Positions 33,527 to 42,139 of a stretch of DNA of 64,000 bases are shown piece by piece. The translations under genes and the position numbers were made by a program. How positions within the stretch are numbered: the first letter of the stretch is position 1; each line of letters begins with the position of its first letter. The stretch covers positions 310,001 to 374,000 of the forward strand of contig CP107199.1 in assembly GCA_025758065.1 (NCBI GenBank), in the 5' to 3' direction. Under the pieces are notes generated by a model. It was not told the origin of the DNA and did not search any database. It saw only the letters and a program-made list of their open reading frames with translations. This DNA comes from Lachnospiraceae bacterium (lineage in GTDB: Bacteria > Bacillota > Clostridia > Lachnospirales > Lachnospiraceae).

Positions 33527-36475
33527 TTAGTGAAACAGTTCTTTTACTTCTTTGAACATATTATGGTCTGCTTCGATCTGCTGTTCATTTCCAATAACAC
33601 AGAAAGCACCTGTTTTTAAGATGGAATCCAGGATATCTGCTAATGCACGGATATCATCCTGAGTCACATCCAGGATCTGGTTTCTCTTTTTCTGTACCAT
33701 TTCATCCGTAATTTGGGATAAATAGGCAGTCAGATTCCTGGAACCTTTTACTGCCGGGCTTAATGGCGTATCTACGCTGCTCATGGAGCCGATCACATAT
33801 TTAGTCATATCCCTCTCATCAATAGAGAAATTTTTTAAATATTCCGGTATTCCTTCGTAGATCTTATCTGTAGCCGCAAGCTTCGGGTCTCTGTAGGATA
33901 CCAGACAACCGGTTCCGCTTCTTCCAAAGCTGCTCATGCAGCCATATGCACCGCCGATGACACGCAGGTTCTGCCATAAATATTCATAATTCATGATGAC
34001 CTTTAATACTTCCAGGGCTCCGGTATAAGCTTCGGCATCAAAGGAACCGCAGCGTGCCACGTAATTCACCTTTGAAGAGGTCTTAAATCCTTCATTTTTC
34101 AGCTCCGGCGTAAATTCAAAAGTATATCTCTTACTTGGTCCACTACTTAATGCAGCCTTAAATTTCTTTAATTCTTCCGGCAGAGCCTTGTAGCCTTCCT
34201 CGTCTGCGGTATAACTTACCATAAGATTATCTGCTGCAAACAGCTTACCTGCAGTTTCTTTCAGCTTTCTGGCCAGCTCCTTGCGGAAATTCTCATCCTT
34301 GCTGTAGGCAGCTGCTGTTTTTTCCAGAAAATGGAAATATTCAATTCCGCCTGTCATGTCATCAAAAGCTCTTACCGGTGAAAAATAGGAGCATGCTCTT
34401 GCAACTGCTGCACTGTGGGAAGCACCTTCTAAGCGCATTCTGGATCTGGAACGCATCTCATCTAAGATTTCACCCAGACGTTTCTCATCATCTAATTTTG
34501 AAGCAGTAAGTATTTCTTTGATAATGTCAAAAGCAAAGCCGGCTTTTTCGTAAAGAACCTTTATGCCTGCTGTAAAAGCACCCTTGAAAGCTCCATTTTC
34601 TCTTAAGTTTTCCCAGGAAGAAACATAGAGATCAAGTCCACCGCTGTTTAAGTGGATCTCACTGGTCAGATCACGGTAGGTAAAGTTTTCTGTATCTACA
34701 TAGCCTAAAACAGACTTTAAAAGGGATGCATAAGGCAGATCTTCTTTTGGGATCACATTCATATCAAACAGCAGTTTGATATAGGCAATACCGGAAGTAA
34801 ACATGGGACTGTGGATCACCTTTGTTCCATCTTCCTCTTTTACCTTATAGGAAAATGGTTCTGACTGGCGTTTGATATCTTCTCTGCCAAGCATAGGGAT
34901 CTTCTCCAGATCCTCTTTCGCAGAAGGTTCTTCCTGATATGCCTTAAGCTCTGCCGTTTCTTTTACCAGAGCTTTTATCTGTTCCTCACTTAAGGATTTT
35001 TTGAAGCTTTCCAGACGCTCTGCCAGTTCTGAATCTTCTCTTGCAGTCAGATCAATTTCCGGGCTTACGATCACAACTGCCTCGTGAGGATTGTCTAAAA
35101 GATAATCTTTGATCAGCTGTTCAAAATAACCTTCCTGTGCCGCCTTTTTCAGATAGTCAAAGGTCTTCTGATACTGTAAATGGAGCATTGGATCTGCATC
35201 ATACAGCCAGCTGTCCATAGACCAGAGACCATACATCAGTCCCTTTGGGGCAGAGCCATAATCTGCTTCCCTGTAACGGAATTCATAGTAATTCAAACCT
35301 GCCAGCAGGCTCTTTTTGTCAATCCCCTGATCAGCCAGTTTTCTCAAAGTGCCTTTTACAACAGATAAAAATTCACCCTTCTGCTCTTTATTTGCATTTT
35401 TTGCAACAACAGAGAAATATGGTTGTAAAATGCCATTTTCATAGCCGCCCATAATATCCTGACCGATATGTGCATCAATAAGCGCCTGCTTTAACGGTGC
35501 ACCCGGCGCACTGATAAGAGTGTAGTCTAAAATCTGGAAAGCAACATAGAGGACCGGATCAATATCAGTTCCTACTACTGTATTTAAAGACAGGTAGGTG
35601 TTATCCTCTGTGCCTTCATTTGCTGTGACAGAATAAACCGTTTCCTTCTCAACCGGTTCTGAAAATGGTTTCTGCAGCGCAATAGAAGAATCTAAGTTAT
35701 AGTCATTTTTGTCATAAGCAAATAAATATTCTTTGTCCAGCCATAAAAGCTTTTCTTCCATGTCCATATCACCATAGAGATAAATATAGCTGTTGGCTGG
35801 ATGATAATAATCTTTATGGAACTGAATAAACTGTTCGTAGCTTAAGTTTGGGATCACTGCCGGATCACCGCCGGATTCATTGTTATATGGAGTATCCGGG
35901 AAAAGTACAGATGAAGTAAAACGCTCTAATACGCTTTCCGGTGATGAAAAAGCACCTTTCATCTCATTGTATACAACACCGTTGACTGTTAGAGGTTCAT
36001 CTTCTGAAGGCAGTTCATAGTGCCAGCCTTCCTGTTTGAATATCTTTGGCTCTTTGTAAATGGACGGGTGAAATACGCCGTCTAAATACACGTCCATCAG
36101 GTTCTGGAAATCTTTATCATTGCAGCTGGCTACCGGATATACAGTCTTGTCCGGATAGGTCATTGCGTTTAAGAAGGTATTTAAAGATCCTTTCACAAGT
36201 TCTACAAAGGGATCTTTTACCGGAAACTTTTCAGAACCTTCCAGTACACTGTGTTCTAAAATATGAGGCAGTCCGGTACTGTCTGCAGGCGGTGTCCTGA
36301 ATCCGATTGAAAATACTTTATTATCGTCGTCATTGCTCATAAGGAACAGTCTGGCGCCACTTTTTCTATGTTCCAGTACTATTCCTTCAGAATTCATTTC
36401 TTCTATAAAACGATGGTCTTTTACCTCATAGGCAGAAAGATTTTCTACCTTTTCAAGCATCTGCTGTCTGTTCAT
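33527..36475 (-). CDS. M16C insulinase-family metalloprotease (PreP-like)
   Basis: 982 residues, typical of presequence-protease-like M16C enzymes formed by two halves joined by a helical linker. The inverted zinc motif HILEH is at about 71-75 with the distal Glu expected in VYNEMKGAF (about 150). The C-terminal half is catalytically silent but has the R/Y pair region (NLRVIGGAYGCMSSF). No signal peptide, so a cytoplasmic oligopeptide-degrading role is likely. RBS AGGAGAG. Confidence 0.92.
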   Translation of the reverse strand: MNRQQMLEKVENLSAYEVKDHRFIEEMNSEGIVLEHRKSGARLFLMSNDDDNKVFSIGFRTPPADSTGLPHILEHSVLEGSEKFPVKDPFVELVKGSLNTFLNAMTYPDKTVYPVASCNDKDFQNLMDVYLDGVFHPSIYKEPKIFKQEGWHYELPSEDEPLTVNGVVYNEMKGAFSSPESVLERFTSSVLFPDTPYNNESGGDPAVIPNLSYEQFIQFHKDYYHPANSYIYLYGDMDMEEKLLWLDKEYLFAYDKNDYNLDSSIALQKPFSEPVEKETVYSVTANEGTEDNTYLSLNTVVGTDIDPVLYVAFQILDYTLISAPGAPLKQALIDAHIGQDIMGGYENGILQPYFSVVAKNANKEQKGEFLSVVKGTLRKLADQGIDKKSLLAGLNYYEFRYREADYGSAPKGLMYGLWSMDSWLYDADPMLHLQYQKTFDYLKKAAQEGYFEQLIKDYLLDNPHEAVVIVSPEIDLTAREDSELAERLESFKKSLSEEQIKALVKETAELKAYQEEPSAKEDLEKIPMLGREDIKRQSEPFSYKVKEEDGTKVIHSPMFTSGIAYIKLLFDMNVIPKEDLPYASLLKSVLGYVDTENFTYRDLTSEIHLNSGGLDLYVSSWENLRENGAFKGAFTAGIKVLYEKAGFAFDIIKEILTASKLDDEKRLGEILDEMRSRSRMRLEGASHSAAVARACSYFSPVRAFDDMTGGIEYFHFLEKTAAAYSKDENFRKELARKLKETAGKLFAADNLMVSYTADEEGYKALPEELKKFKAALSSGPSKRYTFEFTPELKNEGFKTSSKVNYVARCGSFDAEAYTGALEVLKVIMNYEYLWQNLRVIGGAYGCMSSFGRSGTGCLVSYRDPKLAATDKIYEGIPEYLKNFSIDERDMTKYVIGSMSSVDTPLSPAVKGSRNLTAYLSQITDEMVQKKRNQILDVTQDDIRALADILDSILKTGAFCVIGNEQQIEADHNMFKEVKELFH

Positions 36476-36532
36476 TTCGAATCGCTCTCCTATCTTATTC
36501 GTTTTCCACGGTTTTTAAAACTCCCCGCCACT

Positions 36533-36711
36533 CACAAACCTACGCCGGCGCGCTTTACTGTCTGCTGGCGCAGACGGTTTGCTCCTTCGTGGCTGACTCG
36601 CAAACCCGTGCTAACGCACTCCACTGTCTGCTGACGCAGACAGTTTGCTCGTTAAGGGTCCAAGAAAAACAAATGTCTGCTTTGCAGACGCTTGTTTTTC
36701 TTCTGGGACCC
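36533..36711. repeat. R2 elements, two tandem units with different stems
   Basis: Unit 1: outer stem CAAACC (36535-36540) with GGTTTG (36576-36581), hairpin B GTCTGC-tggc-GCAGAC. Unit 2: outer stem GCAAAC (36600-36605) with GTTTGC (36643-36648), hairpin A GTGC-taac-GCAC, hairpin B GTCTGC-tgac-GCAGAC, hairpin C 36656-36711 (GGGTCC...AAAAACAA, inner GTCTGC-ttt-GCAGAC, TTGTTTTT...GGGACCC). Hairpin C ends directly at the ydcF stop codon and looks able to terminate transcription. Confidence 0.85.
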
Positions 36712-37551
36712 TTACATGTTCCCCATTATTCTGTCCTTTATTATGGATGCACATTCACGTACGCATAAATGGATAAAAAGCACCGGATCTGACTGTGCAC
36801 TGATGCCGTAGACATTTTCAAAACCCCATTTTTTGGCGATCATGCATGCTCTGTATACGTGGAAATTGCTGGTAAGTACACCTACTTCCAAAGGCTTGTC
36901 TGCAGCAATAAGGTAATTTTCTTTAGGCTCTCTTGAAAATTTCAGGTGGTTCCTTTCTTCCCTTTCATGGCGGATCATTTCCCGGTGGCTTTCAATGAGC
37001 AGCTTGCTGTAAGCCAGATTTTCCACTGTGCTTACGGAATGCTCTTCTAAGAGAAGCTGACCTGGCCTTACACCATTGTACACCAGATACCTGTACATGG
37101 CCTGGGCTTCTGATACAGGTTCATCCGGTCCTTTGCCTCCTGACAGCACCAGATAGGTTTCCGGATTTTTCTCTGCATATTCAATGGCCTTATCCAGCCT
37201 CTTTTTTAAAGAATTGCTTACTGTATGTTCTTTAACTCTGGCTCCTAAGACGATCACATAATCCAGGTCTCTTTCTTCATTTGCTGCTGCCCCCATAAAC
37301 ACCAGGATGCAAAACACTGCCATAATAACTACACCGGCAATACATGTAGTAACAATACTTACCGGCACCCACCTGGGGATGCGGTCCATATTTTTCCTGT
37401 AATACCATTTTCCATATACAAGAAATACGCATAAAGCCGCAAAGAAAAGCCAGATAAAGGCAAAAGAGGTTCCCATTCCGGCATAAAAAACAATGATCAT
37501 AAAATATGCAGTACAGATGACCGCCAGTCCTAACAGGATCATATCTGCCAT
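36712..37551 (-). CDS. YdcF-family (DUF218) membrane protein
   Basis: About 279 residues. Three hydrophobic N-terminal segments (about 1-95) followed by a DUF218 domain (about 110-270; YVIVLGARVKEHTVSNSLKK, LVLSGGKGPDE, STVENLAYSK, VGVLTSNFHVYRA). Relatives such as SanA/ElyC affect envelope synthesis; the reaction is unknown. The start at 37551 follows GGAGGTG; 13 more residues are open upstream without an RBS. The IS110 element lies directly upstream and may have replaced the native promoter. Confidence 0.85.
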   Translation of the reverse strand: MADMILLGLAVICTAYFMIIVFYAGMGTSFAFIWLFFAALCVFLVYGKWYYRKNMDRIPRWVPVSIVTTCIAGVVIMAVFCILVFMGAAANEERDLDYVIVLGARVKEHTVSNSLKKRLDKAIEYAEKNPETYLVLSGGKGPDEPVSEAQAMYRYLVYNGVRPGQLLLEEHSVSTVENLAYSKLLIESHREMIRHEREERNHLKFSREPKENYLIAADKPLEVGVLTSNFHVYRACMIAKKWGFENVYGISAQSDPVLFIHLCVRECASIIKDRIMGNM

Positions 37552-37679
37552 ATGAGCACCTCCTAGTATAATAATGGTGTAGTCAATCAAGACTACTTGG
37601 TTAATAAGTTTCTATAAATCAGATAACAGAAGAAGGGATTCCTCCTTCATCAGATGTTATCCATAATAATTATCATGTC

Positions 37680-37865
37680 TGACGGTTCCTGATAGACACT
37701 AGATAAAACATAAGGTATTATCTCTTAGGATAGGACAAAGAATGTTCGCCTCCTTGGGAAGTCACTTCTGTGACTGATACCTACAAGAAAGTCAATTAGT
37801 CCATTCGACAGGGTTTTATGTTTTAGCTGGTTGGGAGCCGGAAGGCAATACCCGAATAACGCGCT
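37680..37865 (+). ncRNA. Predicted bridge RNA of the IS110 element
   Basis: IS110-group elements encode a structured bridge RNA in the 5' non-coding end. Here the segment shows a long-range stem (CTAGATAAAACATAA, about 37711, with TTTTATGTTTTAG, about 37823), an inner hairpin AAGTCAC-ttct-GTGACT (about 37761) and a further GC-rich part (GGGAGCCGGAAGG). A separate hairpin AGATAACA/TGTTATC lies at about 37620-37662. Extent and loops are inferred. Confidence 0.55.
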
Positions 37866-37921
37866 AGGTTGTGTACCTGCCAGATTGGAAATGGATTCCT
37901 ATCAGAAAGGAGCTATCGCTC

Positions 37922-39238
37922 ATGTCAAACAAAGTTATTTTTAATCTTGATGAATTATTCATCTCTGTTGGTATTGATGTCGGTGCTGACTTCTCATGGA
38001 TGTCTATCGCACTTCCAAACCAACAATTCGTAGGAAAACCTTACAAAATCCTGCATAACAGTATTGATTCCCTTACAACCGCTGTTTCTAAAATAAAAGA
38101 AGCAGAAGAGTTGTATTCTTTGGAAAGTCGCATTTTCCTCGAATCCACGGGAATTTATCATTACCCACTCTTCTGCTATCTTCGTGATAAGGGTTTTAAC
38201 TGCTCCGTTATTAATCCTATCATCACTAAGAATAGCACAAACATCAACATCCGAAAAGTGCATAATGATCGTTTTGATTCAAAAAAAGCTGCTTTGGTTG
38301 GCTTGAAACCGGATTTAAAGGTTTCACTTATGCCATCAGATCTTGCCCTAAACTGCCGTAACCTATGCCGTGAATACTACGATTTAATGGATAATCGCAG
38401 TGCCTATGTGAATAAGCTTCAGGGTGAATTACGCATGGCGTTTCCACAGTATCTTGGCATCTTTTCCAAGGTTACTATCAACACTTCTCTTACATTGTTA
38501 GAAACTTATACCTCTCCATCAGCTTTTCTTGAAGCAGACAAGCAAGAGATTATTGATATCATCAAATCAACAGCTCGCTTTGGGCTTACATATGCTCAGA
38601 ATAAGTATAATGCCATCATTCAGGCGGCAACTGATGCAAATCAGTTTGGCTACATCATAGAAAGCAACATCAAGCGTATCCGTCTTTATATCAGCTTCAT
38701 ACGTAAATATGATGAAGAAATCAACGATATTCTTGAATCGCTTCATAAGCTTGTTGATTCAAATGAAGATACTAAATTTGTCAAACAGGTTCATTTGATT
38801 GAAACATTCAAAGGTGCTGGTTTCTTGTCTGCTGCAACCATCATGGGCGAAATTGGTGACTTTTCTGCTTTTTCAAAACCAAAACAGCTTTTCGCTTATT
38901 TTGGTCTTGATCCTGCTGTGAAACAATCCGGCAAATTTGAAGGCACCAAGGTTCAAATGTCTAAGCGTGGTTCTTCTATTGCCAGACGTGTGATTCACAC
39001 ATTATCCTTGCAAAGTATCAGTATTTCCCGTAATGGAAAAGCTAAAAATCCAGTTCTTCGTGAATACTATCTCCAGAAATGTGATTCAAAACCAAAGCTC
39101 GTAGCAATGGGAGCCGTTTCACATAAAGTATGCAACATGATATTTGCAATACTAAGAGACAACAAACCTTTTGAAATCATCACTCCACAAGAGCACATCA
39201 AACAATACAATGCTGCTAAATGCGATATAGCTGCATAA
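37922..39238 (+). CDS. IS110-family transposase (RuvC-like DEDD recombinase)
   Basis: 438 residues. N-terminal RuvC-like domain with the DEDD set D19 (VGIDVG), E74 (FLESTGIY), D116 and D119 (HNDRFDSKKAA); coiled-coil middle; C-terminal Transposase_20 domain with FKGAGFLSAATIMGEIGDFS and the conserved serine S336 in AVKQSGKFEG. Catalyses RNA-guided cut-and-paste-like recombination in this family. The gene is full length with no frameshift, so the copy may be active. The start is ATG 37922 (AAAGGAG box), not the longer open frame from 37871. Confidence 0.95.
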   Translation: MSNKVIFNLDELFISVGIDVGADFSWMSIALPNQQFVGKPYKILHNSIDSLTTAVSKIKEAEELYSLESRIFLESTGIYHYPLFCYLRDKGFNCSVINPIITKNSTNINIRKVHNDRFDSKKAALVGLKPDLKVSLMPSDLALNCRNLCREYYDLMDNRSAYVNKLQGELRMAFPQYLGIFSKVTINTSLTLLETYTSPSAFLEADKQEIIDIIKSTARFGLTYAQNKYNAIIQAATDANQFGYIIESNIKRIRLYISFIRKYDEEINDILESLHKLVDSNEDTKFVKQVHLIETFKGAGFLSAATIMGEIGDFSAFSKPKQLFAYFGLDPAVKQSGKFEGTKVQMSKRGSSIARRVIHTLSLQSISISRNGKAKNPVLREYYLQKCDSKPKLVAMGAVSHKVCNMIFAILRDNKPFEIITPQEHIKQYNAAKCDIAA

Positions 39239-39377
39239 AATACTGTAAATCCAACGAATCAATCTCTTGCAAAAGAACGATATATTCACCAAGGGGGCAG
39301 CCTACCCTTTTTTTAAGAAAATTTTTTTCCATTTTCTATTGACATTTATTAGCTGGACTTTTCTGCATCATTTTAAT

Positions 39378-40607
39378 TTAGTTATCCTCTTTTTTACGGA
39401 GAATATCATACTTATCCACATCTGCACCTAAATCTACCCACAGGATCTGTTTTGGATGTGGAGCACTTTCCTGACCATTTCCATCTTCATCACAGATGCT
39501 CTTTACAACCACCTCCAGGTTCCGGCCATCCGGCTTCATGATCTCAATGGTCTCACCTACAGAGAATTTGTTCTTCTGTTCAATCCGGCAGCGGCCTTTT
39601 CCATCAGCCTCTTCCACTGTGCCAAGATAAGTATAATTTTTTACATAGGTGTTACTGTTGTAGATCTGGGCATCACTTCCCGGCTTTCCAAAGTAGAAGC
39701 CTGTAGTAAATTCACGGTAGGTACATTTTCCGATTTCTTCCTTGTACCACTCCATATTTGCCTCATAAAGCTTCGGATCTTTCATATAATCATCAATGGC
39801 TTTGCGATAGGTTCTTGCTACAGTAGCCACATATAATGCTGTTTTCATACGCCCTTCGATCTTAAAACTGTCGATCCCTGCATCGATCATCTCCGGAACA
39901 TGCCCGATCATACAAAGATCCTTGGAATTAAAGATATAAGTGCCTCTTTCATTTTCATATACAGGCATATACTCTCCCGGCCGGGTCTCTTCTACAATAG
40001 AATACTTCCAGCGGCATGGATGAGTGCAGGCCCCCTGATTAGCATCACGGCCAGTAAAGAAATTACTGAGCAGACATCTTCCGGAATAAGAAATGCACAT
40101 AGCCCCATGGATAAAGCTTTCTATCTCCATATCATCCGGAATATGAGCGCGGATCTCTTTGATCTCAGCCAAAGAAAGCTCTCTTGCAGAAACCACACGC
40201 TTTGCTCCCATACGGTTCCAGAACAGGTAAGTGCCATAATTAGTGTTATTTGCCTGGGTACTTATATGAAGTTCTGTATCCGGAAGCACTCTTTTTGCAA
40301 TTTCAAATACACCTGGGTCAGAAATAATCAGGGCATCCGGGCCTACTTCTTTTAATTCTTCAAAATAAGCCTCCACCCCTGGCAGGTCCTGATTATGAGC
40401 CAGAATATTGGCTGTTACATAGACCTTTACATCATGCGCATGGGCAAAGGCAATTCCCTCTTTCATATCCTCTAAGGAGAAGTTGTGTGCTTTGGCTCTC
40501 AGTCCAAAAGCCTCCCCTCCTATATATACGGCATCTGCACCATAAATAACGGCTGTTTTTAATACATTCAGGCTTCCTGCCGGTATTAATAACTCTGTCT
40601 TTCTCAT
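39378..40607 (-). CDS. trhP: U32 peptidase-family protein, probable tRNA uridine hydroxylase (TrhP)
   Basis: 409 residues. TIM-barrel-like N-terminal domain (TELLIPAGSLNVLKTAVIYG) and four conserved cysteines in GAMCISYSGRCLLSNFFTGR and GACTHPCRW, the putative Fe-S ligands. Homologues TrhP/YrrN-YrrO make 5-hydroxyuridine at tRNA position 34 from prephenate. Directly downstream of the TrmR-like methyltransferase, as in B. subtilis yrrM-yrrN-yrrO, which supports this role over proteolysis. Only one U32 gene is present here. Confidence 0.85.
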   Translation of the reverse strand: MRKTELLIPAGSLNVLKTAVIYGADAVYIGGEAFGLRAKAHNFSLEDMKEGIAFAHAHDVKVYVTANILAHNQDLPGVEAYFEELKEVGPDALIISDPGVFEIAKRVLPDTELHISTQANNTNYGTYLFWNRMGAKRVVSARELSLAEIKEIRAHIPDDMEIESFIHGAMCISYSGRCLLSNFFTGRDANQGACTHPCRWKYSIVEETRPGEYMPVYENERGTYIFNSKDLCMIGHVPEMIDAGIDSFKIEGRMKTALYVATVARTYRKAIDDYMKDPKLYEANMEWYKEEIGKCTYREFTTGFYFGKPGSDAQIYNSNTYVKNYTYLGTVEEADGKGRCRIEQKNKFSVGETIEIMKPDGRNLEVVVKSICDEDGNGQESAPHPKQILWVDLGADVDKYDILRKKEDN

Positions 40608-40621
40608 TTATCTGTCTTCTC

Positions 40622-41269
40622 CTATCTGATCCTGGTACTAATAGTCACTCCATCCCCTATAGGGATCACAGCTGTTTCAAATTCTTCCATATTTTTTAAT
40701 TCATACAGATACTCCCTCATCCTGCTGTGAATAGTGCGGTTTCTTCTCTGGACTGCAAAACGTGACTGGACTACATCTCCGTCCTGAAGCACATTATCAG
40801 AAATAAGCACAGCTCCCACAGGCATCAGATCAAGGAGCAGAGGCAGCCAGTTTAAGTACTGTCCCTTTGCAGCATCCATAAATACAAGATCAAACTGTTT
40901 TCCCTTTAATTCCTTTAACCACATATCCGCATCCCCCTCTAAAAAAGTAATGCGGCTTTCTTCCCCGGCTTTTTTAAAATTTTCTTTTGCCTCAGGAATA
41001 CGTTTTTCATACTTTTCAATGGTAGTGATATGACAGTTTAAAGGCATCACCTGACACATCTGCAAAGCAGAATAACCAACCGCAGTACCGATCTCCAGAA
41101 TATTTTCCGGCCGTAATGCTGCTGTCAGGCTTCTAAGCAGGGCTGCTGTCTCGCTGCGGATAATAGGGACTCCCTCTTCAACGGCTTTTTTTTCAATTGT
41201 ATCCAGAAGCTCCCCCCTGCTTTTTTCCAGGGAGTGAAGATATTCTGTAATCCTGTTATCTACGATCAT
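40622..41269 (-). CDS. trmR: O-methyltransferase, probable tRNA 5-hydroxyuridine methyltransferase (TrmR)
   Basis: About 215 residues, class I SAM methyltransferase of the O-methyltransferase 3 family. SAM motif ILEIGTAVGYSALQM (about 57), acidic ITTIEKYEKR, metal-binding LVFMDAAKGQYLNWL and LISDNVLQDG. B. subtilis TrmR (YrrM) methylates ho5U34 to mo5U34. Position next to trhP and the MltG-like gene matches the yrrL-yrrM-yrrN order. The start at 41269 has AGAGG at good spacing; the ATG at 41278 has none. Overlaps the gene upstream by 14 bp. Confidence 0.85.
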   Translation of the reverse strand: MIVDNRITEYLHSLEKSRGELLDTIEKKAVEEGVPIIRSETAALLRSLTAALRPENILEIGTAVGYSALQMCQVMPLNCHITTIEKYEKRIPEAKENFKKAGEESRITFLEGDADMWLKELKGKQFDLVFMDAAKGQYLNWLPLLLDLMPVGAVLISDNVLQDGDVVQSRFAVQRRNRTIHSRMREYLYELKNMEEFETAVIPIGDGVTISTRIR

Positions 41270-41903
41270 TTTGTCCATCCTCTGTTACATCTTCGATCCA
41301 TCCGCCTTCTTCCTCATCTTCACCAGAATAGGAATGCTCATCTGCCTGGGCTTCTTCTGATGAAAGGGTACTCCTTGCAGGATCTGCTGCATTAGCCTCT
41401 TCTTCCTGAAGATCCTTCTGACGCTTTTGTTTGGCATTTTCTGATCCTCCGGTATTCTGGTCTGCAGTCTTTTGCGCCGCTTTTGCACTTTCTGGCTTAT
41501 CTGCAGATTTATCATCTTCTGCATCTTCCGGCTTTTCGCTGAGCTTTTGAAGGATCTCTTTGGAAGTCATAGATGTATTTAAAGTATACGTTCCTGGGTA
41601 GATCTTATCATAATCATAAAAACGGCTCTGGAATAAAAAGGCATAAATATTTTTGATCAGGCCTTTTTTCTCCAGTTCGCCTGCTGTCTGTGACACATCT
41701 TCCCCGTCTTTTACCACTACTGTAATATTGTGGCCCGGAGCTGCTTCCACTGCCTCTGCATAAAATACTGCATGACCAAAAGCATAGCCCCGGATCACTG
41801 ACTCATATAAAAGCAGGATCAAAAGGGCAAGAAGCATCAGCTTTACAGAAATACTGATGATCGCCATGGTTATTTTGTTGATCTCCCTTGTACGGCTGCT
41901 CAT
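41256..41903 (-). CDS. Short MltG/YceG-like membrane protein lacking the catalytic domain
   Basis: About 215 residues. One TM helix (about 15-40), a LysM-like YceG N-terminal region (about 60-125; ITVVVKDGEDVSQTAGELEK and KIYPGTYTLNTSMTSKEILQ), then a long acidic low-complexity tail (EDAEDDKSADKPES onward). Full MltG has a further 150-residue lytic transglycosylase domain with catalytic Glu; none is present. It may be a peptidoglycan-binding remnant that retained a structural role. Position equals yrrL (mltG) before trmR. The start at 41903 follows GGAGGACAGG. Confidence 0.75.
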   Translation of the reverse strand: MSSRTREINKITMAIISISVKLMLLALLILLLYESVIRGYAFGHAVFYAEAVEAAPGHNITVVVKDGEDVSQTAGELEKKGLIKNIYAFLFQSRFYDYDKIYPGTYTLNTSMTSKEILQKLSEKPEDAEDDKSADKPESAKAAQKTADQNTGGSENAKQKRQKDLQEEEANAADPARSTLSSEEAQADEHSYSGEDEEEGGWIEDVTEDGQNDRR

Positions 41904-41928
41904 GCTTCCTGTCCTCCTTTTTCTTCTT

Positions 41929-42091
41929 ATGTACTCTCGGAGTCTTTCCTGCACTTACCTTTGCGGTCGATTTTCCGCCAGTTGCACCCGAATTTCAGAG
42001 GCAGACGCAACGCCAACGCCTCAGAACTTTGGGCACAGCTGACAAAAAATCTTCTCGCAAAATCAAGTACAAAAAGATTCCGAGAGTACAT
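41929..42091. repeat. R1 fold-back element, full copy 2 (163 bp)
   Basis: Same termini as the copy at 7535 (ATGTACTCTCGGAGTCTTTC and AAGATTCCGAGAGTACAT) and exactly the same length. Arms are highly similar, but the central loop region is unlike (GAGGC ... GCCTC here, GTACGC-acc-GCGTAC there), each forming its own small stem. Confidence 0.85.
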
Positions 42092-42107
42092 TCTTTGTAA
42101 TACCTAC

Positions 42108-42139
42108 GGATTGCTCCGTGCTTTGCACTCCCGCAATCC
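42108..42139. repeat. R3 second-hairpin fragment
   Basis: GGATTGC-tcc-GTGC-ttt-GCAC-tccc-GCAATCC. Same nested design as R3 copies at 20208 and 25873 (GAATTGC/GCAATTC there); the outer stem differs on both arms with pairing kept. It abuts the RNase J stop codon. Confidence 0.75.

Larger units (their letters stand above)
37600..39350 (+). mobile_element. IS110-family insertion sequence
   Basis: A transposase gene with about 320 bp of non-coding DNA before it and about 110 bp after it. No terminal inverted repeats or target duplication are visible, as expected for IS110. The exact ends cannot be fixed by eye; the boundaries given are approximate. It is inserted between the U32 gene (ends 39378) and ydcF (starts 37551) and is the only plus-strand gene in this stretch. 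Long 5' and short 3' non-coding ends fit the IS110 rather than the IS1111 subgroup. Confidence 0.8.
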
